This document shows positions 19,145 to 27,457 of a stretch of DNA of 64,000 bases, one piece after another. The notes under the pieces are model-generated. The model was not told the DNA's origin. It ran no database searches and worked only from the letters and a program-made list of their open reading frames with translations. Source of the DNA: Pelatocladus maniniholoensis HA4357-MV3 (GTDB lineage: Bacteria > Cyanobacteriota > Cyanobacteriia > Cyanobacteriales > Nostocaceae); assembly GCA_019359115.1 (NCBI GenBank), contig JAHHHW010000071.1, forward strand, positions 16,728-80,727. The letters run 5' to 3'. Every line of letters starts with the position of its first letter. Position 1 is the first letter of the stretch. The position numbers and the translations under genes were made by a program.

Positions 19145-19221
19145 ATCGCTAAAGGTTAATGTTCTACCAAGAACAACTTAACCTCACAAGTAGTAACCTC
19201 AACTTATTTCACAGCAATTAT

Positions 19222-19416
19222 CTAGGGTTTTGCCGGGCTTTTTGTGCAGTCCTGACCAGTAGGACCACAATTGACATCAAGGGAATCGTCATTTGTTTCT
19301 ACTACTCGACCGTTGAAGACAAGTAAATCCTTAAAGGCACGATTTCCAGCTGCTTGAGTCAGCTTTTCCAAATTCCCGTGAACAATCATTTTTGGGGTGC
19401 TATATGTTTGTTTCAT
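19222..19416 (-). CDS. Lasso peptide precursor A2
   Basis: 64 residues. The leader (1-21) fits the RRE-recognised motif YxxPxLxxxGxxxxxTx with Y5, P8, M10, G14 and T20. Taking Thr20 as position -2, the core would begin at Ala22 and place Asp30 at core position 9, the right spacing for an N-terminus-to-Asp macrolactam; Gly24 with Asp as residue 7 is the alternative. The remaining tail is long (34 residues), with Asn-Asp-Asp-Ser at 42-45 and Cys50/Cys57. AGGAG lies 9 bp before the ATG. It shares the first 14 residues, but for one, with precursor A1 upstream, so the two are a tandem duplication with diverged cores. Confidence 0.8.
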   Translation of the reverse strand: MKQTYSTPKMIVHGNLEKLTQAAGNRAFKDLLVFNGRVVETNDDSLDVNCGPTGQDCTKSPAKP

Positions 19417-19505
19417 TGTCTAAATCTCCTGTGTTTTTTGTTTCTACCCTGTTGGATCTACGACATAGCCAGAACTAATGATTTCAGCTTGTCTGAAAGC
19501 TGTTA

Positions 19506-19703
19506 TTAATTTCCTGCTGGACGGTTTTCACAGTTACCAGTATTGGTATCGCAGAAGATATCTTGCGAATCGTCACTCTGAATATTACTTGGGTTCCCGT
19601 TGAAGAAAAGAACGTCTTTTGTAAGGTTTCTTCCGGCAACTTGAGTCAACTCTGCCAGATTGCCATGGACAATCATCTTGGGAGTGTTGTATGTTTGTTT
19701 CAT
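19506..19703 (-). CDS. Lasso peptide precursor A1
   Basis: 65 residues. Leader motif residues Y5, P8, M10, G14 and T20 are all present. The predicted core starts at Val22 (or Gly24) with Asp30 as ring acceptor (position 9 or 7). The loop/tail begins VLFFNG and continues 35 residues with a Ser-Asp-Asp-Ser (43-46) and Cys51/Cys58. Shared with A2 beyond the leader are the AG near residue 23, KD at 29-30, FNG at 34-36, DDSxD and a Cys-x6-Cys. An AGGAG ribosome site sits 7 bp from the ATG. It is the first precursor after the cyclase gene, 126 bp from it. Confidence 0.8.
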   Translation of the reverse strand: MKQTYNTPKMIVHGNLAELTQVAGRNLTKDVLFFNGNPSNIQSDDSQDIFCDTNTGNCENRPAGN

Positions 19704-19829
19704 TGTTAATCTCCTAGTTGTTTGTTTTTAGGTAGCGCTGCCCTGAATTGGGCTTACGGTGCTGCTTGGTGATAAGGTTTAAGCTCCAAGCTCACAACCT
19801 GCCAAGAACACTGAATACTTCTTGAATAT

Positions 19830-21848
19830 TTATGGCGTAGGTTGTCTGTGGCGAAACCACAAAGCCAAGACAATTGCTTGCCAAACCGTCATAGTGTTTT
19901 CCTCTGATACCTTCTGCTCTGATATCATGCGGCGATAAGCTGCTTGCAGGTAATCAGGCTCAATGTACTCTTCAATAGCTTTTAGGTGATCTGAAATCAC
20001 TTCATCAAGAAGCTGACGATGAAGAGTTAGCATACCGTGCATGAAGTTAGAAGTCATATTGGCTTTGCCTCCTCGCCACCGCACAGCTTCCGGTAGAATA
20101 CCTATCAAAGCACGACGCATCACCATTCGTCCCAATCCTTGGCTGAGTTTCTGTTCTGCTGGGAGTGCCAAACAAAACTCTACTAATCGCTTATCCAAAA
20201 AAGGATGACGAGCTTCAAGGGAAAATGGTGCTGCATATCGGTCTAGCTGTTCTAGTATGTAGGGAAATATGCCTTGCGAAAGGTCGCGCCAGTGTTGTTC
20301 TCTAGTTGTGAGTGGTGGTTGATTAGAATTGTCGAGTGCTAAGATGCGCTCATCCAAACCGATGCGTTGAGCAAAACTAGAGTTGACAAGGGGTGCAAGT
20401 GGTGATTTTGATGGAGTACGCCCTCGCCATCTTTGCCAAAGCTGACGTATGGATTTGGGAATTAGGGATTTGAGTCCATAATTGACGAGTAGATATTTGC
20501 GAGAGATGTTGAAAGAGTGATGAATTTGATTTACTGCAAAGGCGAAAGTCAACCAGCGAAACTGTCTAGCTTGTTTTTGCAGTTCAGCGATACCATAAGC
20601 TTTCAGCAGTGATTGGGGCGAAGCTTCTAAGTTTTGGGCTACTCCTTGGGCTTCTGCAACAAAAGTTGACCACTTTCCTTGATGCGCTAATTCTCTTAGT
20701 CTTGGGACACCATGACAAACTGTTGTATCACCATCAAGACCGTCAAAGACTATTCGCACACCCGCCTGTTTAGCTGCTTGATTTAGTCTCCAAGGATAAA
20801 AATGACTAGGACCGAGGAGGGCTTCATCTTCATATTGCCAAATCTCTTTAATGTCTGACAACGGACCAAATTGGTCAGCTTTGACATAGTGAGGAATCAA
20901 ACCTCCTTGCTCTAAAACAGCGTTGATGTAAGTACGTTCATCACATTCAGTTACTTCATCAAAAATGTTGGAAAAAGTGTGTAATTGGGTATCTCCTTGC
21001 TGGGCAAGCAATTCACGAACAACACAGGTGATGGAGGAAGAGTCTAGCCCACCACTTAAATGAGAGCCAATCGGGAAAGCACTACGCATACGACACCGCA
21101 CTGCTTCGGTAAAAATTTTCCGAAATTCCTCAGCATATGCCTCATCTGAATCTAGCTTAATTTCTCGGTGAGGATCTAGTGTCCAGTAACACCAAGAACG
21201 TATCCCTGAGTGACTCACTACCATGCTGTGAGCAGGAGGAAGCCGTAAAATATCTTGGTAAGTCGTGATGGCTTTATCTTCCATCATTAATGCTAAGAAG
21301 TCAGCTATTCTCACTTCGTTGATTTGGCGCGGAACTTGCTGTAAGCAGAAAAGCGCTTTAATCTCAGAGGCAAATATAAAGGCTTGACCTAGCTGATGGT
21401 AATAGTAAAAAGGTTTGACTCCAAAATGATCTCTGCTACAAAAGAGAATTTGCTGACGTTGATCCCAAATGGCAAAGGCAAAATCGCCAAGCAAATGTTC
21501 TGAACATTCTTCGCCCCATTTTTCATAAGCAGCCAATATGATCTGGCTATCAGTGATTTTATCGTGGGGAAGATGATCAAATTGTAATATTTTTAAAAGT
21601 TCATCGCGATTATCTATGCGAGCATCAGATGTAATAATTATATCACTTGTTTTATTGACTAAAGGTAATTTTTCGATTAAGGATTCAGGTGTAGTCCACA
21701 GCATTCGATGTGCAAAACCCACAGCCCCATTTACCCAAATGTCCGTACCGTCTAAACCTCGGTGTGCTAAGACTTCAAGCATGAGTCCTAAATCTTCCCT
21801 GTCTACAGGATGATGATTAGGGTGGTAAATGCCCATGATTCCACTCAT
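19830..21848 (-). CDS. Lasso cyclase (asparagine synthetase B-like, LasC/McjC)
   Basis: 672 residues. It activates the Asp/Glu side chain of the core with ATP and closes the isopeptide macrolactam. The N-terminal glutaminase-like domain opens MSGIMGIY: the catalytic Cys2 of true asparagine synthetases is Ser, so glutamine-derived ammonia should not be made, as expected for a cyclase. The synthetase domain has the pyrophosphate loop SGGLDSSSI near residue 268 and FDGLDGDTT near 368, and ends in a helical domain with LEARHPFLDKRLVEF. The start overlaps the B2 stop by ATGA. It is in the same operon as both precursors, so one enzyme presumably processes both. Confidence 0.93.
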   Translation of the reverse strand: MSGIMGIYHPNHHPVDREDLGLMLEVLAHRGLDGTDIWVNGAVGFAHRMLWTTPESLIEKLPLVNKTSDIIITSDARIDNRDELLKILQFDHLPHDKITDSQIILAAYEKWGEECSEHLLGDFAFAIWDQRQQILFCSRDHFGVKPFYYYHQLGQAFIFASEIKALFCLQQVPRQINEVRIADFLALMMEDKAITTYQDILRLPPAHSMVVSHSGIRSWCYWTLDPHREIKLDSDEAYAEEFRKIFTEAVRCRMRSAFPIGSHLSGGLDSSSITCVVRELLAQQGDTQLHTFSNIFDEVTECDERTYINAVLEQGGLIPHYVKADQFGPLSDIKEIWQYEDEALLGPSHFYPWRLNQAAKQAGVRIVFDGLDGDTTVCHGVPRLRELAHQGKWSTFVAEAQGVAQNLEASPQSLLKAYGIAELQKQARQFRWLTFAFAVNQIHHSFNISRKYLLVNYGLKSLIPKSIRQLWQRWRGRTPSKSPLAPLVNSSFAQRIGLDERILALDNSNQPPLTTREQHWRDLSQGIFPYILEQLDRYAAPFSLEARHPFLDKRLVEFCLALPAEQKLSQGLGRMVMRRALIGILPEAVRWRGGKANMTSNFMHGMLTLHRQLLDEVISDHLKAIEEYIEPDYLQAAYRRMISEQKVSEENTMTVWQAIVLALWFRHRQPTP

Positions 21849-22285
21849 AGCTTGACTCCTTCTAATGTTGGCAAAGGAATGAAGCGCGAAAGGTCACTAA
21901 GATTACCAATCACAATCTTTCCCTGATGTTCTATCCAAGCATGAGCTTCTAGGATTCCTGAGTTGTCTTTGGCGACACCAATACGCAGTTGACAAGGGTG
22001 TTTATACCGATTCATCAGGACTTGTGTAGTCAAAGCACGAGCTAAACACTTGACTCCAAGCATGTAACGACTAGCTACGTTTACAGCCCAAACAATCTTG
22101 CGGATAGATACTTGGTTTGTAGTTTGCGGGTGGACTGGTTGACTGATTCTTGCTAACAGTTTTAAGAGGGTACGAAACGGCAGTAACCACAATCCCAGGC
22201 GCATAGCCGCTAGTAAAATTAAAGTCATGATTAATAAATGGCGATCGCCTGCATCAAACCTCAAAAATTTAAACAGTAGCGTCAT
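21845..22285 (-). CDS. Lasso peptidase B2 (transglutaminase-like, PF13471 type)
   Basis: 146 residues, usual size. It cleaves the leader just after the Thr-x pair. The conserved Cys is in VKCLARALTTQ (near residue 69) and the His in LEAHAWIEHQG (near 122), followed by an Asn/Asp-containing stretch; these match the Cys-His-Asp triad of the family. The N-terminal 40 residues are hydrophobic (LLIMTLILLAAMRLGLWLL), suggesting membrane association. It overlaps the RRE gene by 17 bp and the cyclase gene by 4 bp, which implies translational coupling of the B1-B2-C set. Confidence 0.92.
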   Translation of the reverse strand: MTLLFKFLRFDAGDRHLLIMTLILLAAMRLGLWLLPFRTLLKLLARISQPVHPQTTNQVSIRKIVWAVNVASRYMLGVKCLARALTTQVLMNRYKHPCQLRIGVAKDNSGILEAHAWIEHQGKIVIGNLSDLSRFIPLPTLEGVKL

Positions 22286-22583
22286 TTTGAATATTTATTA
22301 GTTCCGCACCTAGAAGTTCTTCAAGCAATGCAAGCAAATCGCGATCGCACTGTTCAACTTCGACTTCGTACTCTGCCAAGATCGCCGCTTTAATATCCTT
22401 CACCGTTTTGGGTGTTTGAATCAAATTCCAAATTCTTGCTCCCACCTCATTCAAACCGTGATACATACCAGATTTCAGATTGAGAATTACTGCTTCACCC
22501 CCTAAATCAGAGGAAATTTGCTCAACAGATGCCACAATGATTGAATTTTCTGAAATTTTTTGCTCTACTGCTTTGAAGTTCAT
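22269..22583 (-). CDS. PqqD-like RiPP recognition element (lasso B1)
   Basis: About 104 residues from the ATG at 22583; a TTG at 22622 would add 13 residues (MDSQIQPKENVEK) but has no ribosome site. PqqD-family winged-helix RRE: the beta-hairpin region GGEAVILNLKSGMYHGLNEVGARIW and the helical TVKDIKAAILAEYEVE are diagnostic. It binds the precursor leader motif and delivers it to the B2 protease. It is the first gene of the lasso operon, so the promoter should lie in the gap upstream to 23189. Confidence 0.9.
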   Translation of the reverse strand: MNFKAVEQKISENSIIVASVEQISSDLGGEAVILNLKSGMYHGLNEVGARIWNLIQTPKTVKDIKAAILAEYEVEVEQCDRDLLALLEELLGAELINIQNDATV

Positions 22584-22744
22584 CTTCTCTACATTTTCCT
22601 TTGGCTGTATTTGTGAATCCAATTGTGCCTGTTAAAACGGCACTACTTTATTCAGGCTCAAAATGACCGCAAATTTGTGTAAAAAAAGCAAAATTTGATC
22701 AAAATTTTACACAGTTAACCATAGTCTTACGATCTGCTTCTATG

Positions 22745-22787
22745 TACCGATGGGAAACACGCATAGTATATGTGTTTTACATCGGTA
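22745..22787. promoter_or_regulatory. Long two-part inverted repeat upstream of the lasso operon
   Basis: The 606-bp region 22584-23189 separates the lasso operon from the next gene and is AT-rich. Its clearest structure is TACCGATG (22745-22752) paired with CATCGGTA (22780-22787), with a second nested pair AAACAC/GTGTTT inside an AT-rich centre. It sits about 160 bp upstream of the RRE start. No poly-U follows, so an operator or an mRNA leader hairpin is more likely than a terminator. No regulator gene lies beside it. The rest of the gap shows no convincing ORF. Confidence 0.4.
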
Positions 22788-23189
22788 TCCATCGCAAAAA
22801 AAGATACAGTTATGGGTAACTGATTTTTCGGTTTTTAAGTATTTTTTTCTTTCAACTATGAACGGAGTTTTACTTTTACTCTCAACCCTGGTATAAATTT
22901 GCAAAATCTTACCGTAAAACTGAGTTCTTAAATTATGCAGTGGTAGATATTTAGTAAATTAACAACCCTGAATGTGGAAGATGCTTACGTAATTTTCTCA
23001 TACCATAATATACATCATAGCCGTCATGTACTTATAATTCATCAAAAAAACACAATTAGGTTAATATTGAGTAAAGTTTTACCAAATAAAAATCAACTAA
23101 ATTACTGCAAGTGTTTGCTAATCCTAAGTTTTTTGAAAATAGAAACAGAGGCATAGCAAAATAAAATTTACAAGCGACTACTTATAAAA

Positions 23190-23576
23190 TTAAAAATTTT
23201 CAACTATCCCTTGACTTAGTAAAGCTATCCACATGTCTGATGGTTCTGAGTAGTAATCAATTTCCTCAACTTGATATCGATAAAAGCGACGATCATTTTC
23301 TAAAATAATCCAGTCGCCACGCTTGACGCCTTTACACTGCGCTGTCATATAACCTTTATTTAAATCATCTATCGGTTCAAATACATAGTCACGCCCACAA
23401 ATAAATCCCCGAAAGTCATGCGTTTTATGCTTTTGGAACGTCGGTGTAGTGAAGATAAATTGCATGACGAAGTCATAAATAACACTGATGCTCATCCCTG
23501 ACCGACTAAAAGGCATAACTATTGATTTATAAATAAAATTTATATGCAATTTTAATGCTGTTGACAGATTAAACAT
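23190..23576 (-). CDS. Conserved cyanobacterial-type hypothetical protein
   Basis: 128 residues from the first ATG; internal ATGs at residues 21 and 28 are alternative starts, and MSISVIYDF at 28 looks the more natural N-terminus. The C-terminal half is distinctive: YMTAQCKGVKRGDWIILE, then YRYQVEEIDYYSEPSDMWIALL. This resembles small cyanobacterial proteins of unknown role with a beta-rich, KOW-like GDWIIL segment. There is no signal peptide. It stands alone between the lasso operon and tRNA-Gln. Function unknown. Confidence 0.6.
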   Translation of the reverse strand: MFNLSTALKLHINFIYKSIVMPFSRSGMSISVIYDFVMQFIFTTPTFQKHKTHDFRGFICGRDYVFEPIDDLNKGYMTAQCKGVKRGDWIILENDRRFYRYQVEEIDYYSEPSDMWIALLSQGIVENF

Positions 23577-23874
23577 TCAACTAACAACTAGTCTCAAGCT
23601 ACAGACAATCAAGAACCTTTGATTTTAGCTTGATGTTTCTAGTTCTCCACTTGTAAATGACACTGGAACTAGCCAAAATTGCTGGATGCACACATTTAGA
23701 TTGCAGCCAGATTTAAAGAATGTCAACTGTAATCGCACTGGCATAAATCAAGGCATTGTTCTAATGTTGGTGGTTGTTAATCATGCTTAATGCCCACTCC
23801 TCAAAATTTTTGGGTGAGACTACTTGACACAACCATAGCTAAAACTGCTATATTGTTAAACAGCGAAAACGCGA

Positions 23875-23946
23875 TGGGGCGTAGCCAAGTGGTAAGGCAG
23901 CGGGTTTTGGTCCCGCCATCCCTAGGTTCGAATCCTAGCGCCCCAG
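23875..23946 (+). tRNA. tRNA-Gln (anticodon TTG)
   Basis: 72 nt that fold as a full cloverleaf. The acceptor arm TGGGGCG pairs with CGCCCCA, leaving discriminator G. The D arm is in TAGCCAAGTGGTAAGGC, the anticodon stem is GCGGG/CCCGC with loop TTTTGGT (anticodon TTG), and the T arm CTAGGTTCGAATCCTAG holds the GTTCGAATC loop. No CCA is encoded. The 300 bp upstream hold no gene. No partial tRNA copy that would mark an integrated element was found nearby. Confidence 0.96.
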
Positions 23947-24217
23947 TTAATTTAATAAATATGTTTATAGCGGTTAGTTGATTGTTGGCTATGTGGCTAT
24001 GGTTTAGTTGTAGTTATAACTAAATTCAGATGAGCGATCGCTATATAGTAGAGTATAAAAAATCTATCAAAACAATCCTGGAGGATGAGAACCCTTTGTT
24101 TCTCTTTAAAAAAATTCTCTAACTGCTTCTTGCAAGGGTAGATATGGAATTGTGTTGAGAAGTATTTTGGGAACCGTCAACACGTAAAATATTCATAGTT
24201 GGAAGATACCAAAGTCG

Positions 24218-24480
24218 CCGTACAGCCATGAGAATGATGGAGGTGGTTAGGACTGTTTGAACCGCTCAGAGCTTAATAGGGCAGAACGTGTACGGAAAAG
24301 TAATCAAACTGCCTGCGGGAGGCGGGCGGCTGCGCGGGTTCTTCTTTGAGAAGATAAACGGTGCAAACCGAGAGATGCTGTGTAAGACCAATTTGTACTC
24401 GTACAAGGAGGCTGCGGCAAGTGAGACGCGAAACGATGATGGTTGTTTCTTTGAAGCTACGGCTTCAGCGAAGCAAGCCG
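24218..24480 (+). ncRNA. Candidate structured RNA, identity unknown
   Basis: The 936-bp space between tRNA-Gln and the BY-kinase gene has no credible ORF. This portion is visibly richer in G and C than its flanks and packed with hairpins: CCGTACA (24218-24224) with TGTACGG (24289-24295) closing a 64-nt domain; CTTCT/AGAAG (24341-24353); CGGT-GCAA-ACCG with a GNRA loop (24359-24370); TTGTAC/GTACAA (24393-24406); CGGCTT/AAGCCG (24460-24480). A 69-codon GTG frame (24288-24497) crosses it but has no protein-like signature. An RNA gene or a decayed ribozyme or transposon RNA is possible; the strand is chosen by GNRA-loop sense. The flanks (24500-24850) hold only AT-rich repeats of the 'gaattctgaattc' kind. 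Confidence 0.3.
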
Positions 24481-24882
24481 GAGTACTTCACAAGTAACAT
24501 ACATCTCGATTGAAGATCTAGATAAAACTACCAATCTACCTTACGAAATGTTACTGTGTAGGCATAGCAATACTTCTGGGTTCAGGGGAAAAGGAACGGA
24601 TATTTATCTTACCCGCTCCGGAAAACCTATACAGAGCTAGCCAAAGCTAGTCATATCTATTGACAGACATTTTTAAGACTTGAGACAGGGTGACAACAAA
24701 TTCAAAATTAGGAATTCAGTATTTAGAATTACCTCACGATTAAAGTAGGGGACACCTGAAACAGAAAATAAATTTTGTTGATAATCTATCAAACTGTGGG
24801 CTTTTATTTTTGACATTTATTAATTCTGAATTCTGAATTCCCAATTATTTCTGTGAGGAATGTAGTTCAATATACTAAGATT

Positions 24883-27102
24883 ATGCTGAAATCAGACAAA
24901 TCTCATCACCCGTTGTTAACAGCCAACTCTGCTCAATTAAATGATGCTGATGAAGGTGGATTAAATTTAGGTCAAGTAGGAGCAGCTCTTCGTCGGCGAG
25001 CATTGTTAATAGCTGGTGCAACTAGCTTAGTCGCAACCGCAGGGGTATTAAAAGCAGAAACAGATCCACCAATATACCAAGGCAGCTTTGAAATTTTAAC
25101 TAAGCCTGTGACTGGTGAGAGTAAGGCTATAGCTAATGTTCCTCAAACTATAGGGGATACCGACGCGATCGCAGCTCCAGAAACGACTGAGCAAACCAAG
25201 ACAACAATTGCAGTTTTACAAAGCCGTGGAGTCCTAGAGCCAGTCATCAAAAAGCTTCAGACTAAGTACCCAGAAATAGAATACGACTATGTAATTGACA
25301 ACTTAGTGATTGAGCCTAAAGAGCAAAATATTTTAGAGGTTCAATACATCGATCCAGATCAGCAGCTAGTTACTGATTTGTTAAACACCATTAAAAATGC
25401 TTATCTGGAGTACAGTTTAGCAGAACGCCGTAACGACGTTGAGCAGGCAATTAAATTTGTAGAAAAACAAAGAAAGCCATTAGAACAACGAGTCCAAGAC
25501 TGGCAAGAAAGACTGCGAACCATCAGACAAAAGAATAATTTAGTCGAGCCAGAACAAAAAGCACAGGAAGTCTCTACTCATGTTGCCACACTGACACAGC
25601 AGCAACTAGAAAATCGTGTGATGCTAGAACAAATGCGAGCTCAATATCAGGACTTGCAAAAAGAGTTATTGCAACAAACAGGTGCATCAGCAAGTAATTC
25701 TCTGCTCAGTGACAACGCCCGCTATCAAAAAATTCTCGATCAACTTCAGCAAACGGATGCGGAAATTGCCAAAAGAGGATCTATATTTACTGGGCAAGAA
25801 GAAGGTATGGTGCGTCTTTCCGAACAGAGAGACACAATGATCTCAATGTTAGAAGGAGAAAGAGCAAGGGTAAACAGAGATTTTCAAAGCCGCATTCGGG
25901 AGTTGGAAGCACGTGATTTTGCCATTACTGAAAAAATAGATAATCTCAATGGCTATTTGCGAGCTTTAGCAGCAGTTAGTCGTGATTACGATAATATCCA
26001 GCGAGAATTAAAAATTGCCACCGAGGGCTTAAGTCAATTTACCGCCAAGCAACAAGCATTGCAAATCGAATACGCTCAAAGATTGCAACCTTGGAAATTA
26101 CTAGATCCTCAATTGACAAAAGTGGATGATCCTGACGCCATCTCAGATAGTGCTAAGAGAAATCTATTATTGGGAGGAATGTTAGGTTTGCTGATGGGCG
26201 TAGGAGCTGCTTTAGTAGTTGATAAACTCAGCAATGTTTTCTACACATCTAAGGAACTCAAAGAAACCATCGGACTTCCATTGTTAGGAGTTGTTCCTCT
26301 AAGGAAAGAAATAGCTCTTTCCACAAATGCAGGTAATACTTCTGGTGGTTTGCAGCAAGCAACTCGCGCTTCATTCTTTGAAGTATTTCGCTCTCTCTAC
26401 ACCAATATTCTGCTTTTAGGTTCTGATACACCAATTCGTTCACTAGTAATAAGTTCCGCAGGACAAGGCGACGGGAAATCAACAGTTGCTGTCCATTTAG
26501 CCTTAGCAGCAGCAGCAATGGGACACCGAGTCTTGCTTGTGGATGCAAATTTACGTTCTCCCAACCTACACCAACGGGTAGGGTTAATGAATATTCAGGG
26601 ATTAACTGACGTTATTTCTTCAGACTTAGACTGGAGCAACGTGATTGAGCGATCGCCAATTGAAGACAATCTCTACGTCCTCTCTGCTGGTCCTATTCCC
26701 CCAGATTCGATCAGGTTACTCGCGTCTCAAAAAATGCAGGACTTAATGCAAGACCTACATAGTAGTTTTGATTTAGTGATTTACGACACACCACCTCTCG
26801 TTGGATTTGCTGACGCAACTTTATTGGCAGCTAACACGAACGGTATGGTATTAGTCGCTGGTTTAGGTAAGTTGAAGCGTACCGTCTTCCAACAAGCATT
26901 AGAAGAGCTACAAATATCTGGCACACCCATCTTAGGGTTGGTAGCCAACAAGTCAAGAGACGCCGCACTTGCTTCCTATACCTACTATCAGCAATATTAC
27001 AGACAGAGCATGAGCGTAGAACGTGTAGGTGACGACGATGACACAGACGACACAAATCACTCTGCGCCGACTTCTTCTTCTGTAAGAAAAGTTAAAGGAT
27101 AG
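24883..27102 (+). CDS. Polysaccharide co-polymerase with BY-kinase domain (Wzc-like)
   Basis: About 739 residues from ATG 24883 (a GTG at 24853 would add ten). A Wzz-type chain-length domain (first membrane segment around residues 30-50, long coiled coil with many QQL/REL heptads at 180-380, second membrane segment near 440) is fused to a bacterial tyrosine kinase. Walker A GQGDGKST lies near 527-534, A' in LLVDANLRSP near 552, and Walker B in LVIYDTPP near 630. The tail has a tyrosine cluster SYTYYQQYYRQ near 700, the usual autophosphorylation site. It controls export and length of surface polysaccharide. It lies 10 kb from the glycan genes, across the lasso operon, and probably serves them. 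Confidence 0.93.
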   Translation: MLKSDKSHHPLLTANSAQLNDADEGGLNLGQVGAALRRRALLIAGATSLVATAGVLKAETDPPIYQGSFEILTKPVTGESKAIANVPQTIGDTDAIAAPETTEQTKTTIAVLQSRGVLEPVIKKLQTKYPEIEYDYVIDNLVIEPKEQNILEVQYIDPDQQLVTDLLNTIKNAYLEYSLAERRNDVEQAIKFVEKQRKPLEQRVQDWQERLRTIRQKNNLVEPEQKAQEVSTHVATLTQQQLENRVMLEQMRAQYQDLQKELLQQTGASASNSLLSDNARYQKILDQLQQTDAEIAKRGSIFTGQEEGMVRLSEQRDTMISMLEGERARVNRDFQSRIRELEARDFAITEKIDNLNGYLRALAAVSRDYDNIQRELKIATEGLSQFTAKQQALQIEYAQRLQPWKLLDPQLTKVDDPDAISDSAKRNLLLGGMLGLLMGVGAALVVDKLSNVFYTSKELKETIGLPLLGVVPLRKEIALSTNAGNTSGGLQQATRASFFEVFRSLYTNILLLGSDTPIRSLVISSAGQGDGKSTVAVHLALAAAAMGHRVLLVDANLRSPNLHQRVGLMNIQGLTDVISSDLDWSNVIERSPIEDNLYVLSAGPIPPDSIRLLASQKMQDLMQDLHSSFDLVIYDTPPLVGFADATLLAANTNGMVLVAGLGKLKRTVFQQALEELQISGTPILGLVANKSRDAALASYTYYQQYYRQSMSVERVGDDDDTDDTNHSAPTSSSVRKVKG

Positions 27103-27166
27103 TTGTTTGATAGTTGGTATTAACTACCAACCATCAACCATCAATAATCAGTTACTAACTATTACT

Positions 27167-27455
27167 GGTCTATCGCATTAATTCTGAGGGGTTATAGATC
27201 AATACGGTTTAGTTAAGGATTTTTCGTCATAATTTAGGCATGTAGAGACGTTGCAGTGCAACGTCTCTACAGGGTTTAAATGCAAATCGATTGTTTTATC
27301 CGAACCGTATTGGATTATATAGGGCTTCTCGGTTGTGTGCAATACGCTGCGCCCAGACGTTACATGTAACGTCTCTACATTGTTTGTGGCGGTGTATTTG
27401 ATTCAAATGAGAACTGCTATAGATTCCCGACTCATCAAAATTAATGGGACAGACC
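27167..27455. repeat. Non-coding repeat element with imperfect terminal inverted repeats
   Basis: The 355-bp gap 27103-27457 is filled by a repeat-like segment. Its ends, GGTCTATCGCATTAATT (27167-27183) and the complement-like AATTAATGGGACAGACC (27439-27455), match at 15 of 17 positions. Inside lie a perfect 15-bp-arm palindrome TGTAGAGACGTTGCA/TGCAACGTCTCTACA (27241-27271) and a 20-bp palindrome AGACGTTACATGTAACGTCT (27355-27374). The left part 'aaggatttttcgtcataattt' recurs inverted at 30248-30268. No coding content. Confidence 0.55.
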
Positions 27456-27457
27456 AC

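Noticed and set aside
22974..23156. 60-codon + strand frame upstream of the lasso operon
   Set aside because: AT-rich, no ribosome site and no conserved-looking sequence; likely chance.
24288..24497. 69-codon frame in the hairpin-rich region
   Set aside because: GTG start without a ribosome site, no domain-like pattern, and it overlaps many hairpins. Treated as possible RNA instead.
23875..24880. Mobile element integrated at tRNA-Gln
   Set aside because: No integrase, no duplicated tRNA 3' end and no transposase found; only an odd GC-richer stretch remains, which is reported separately.
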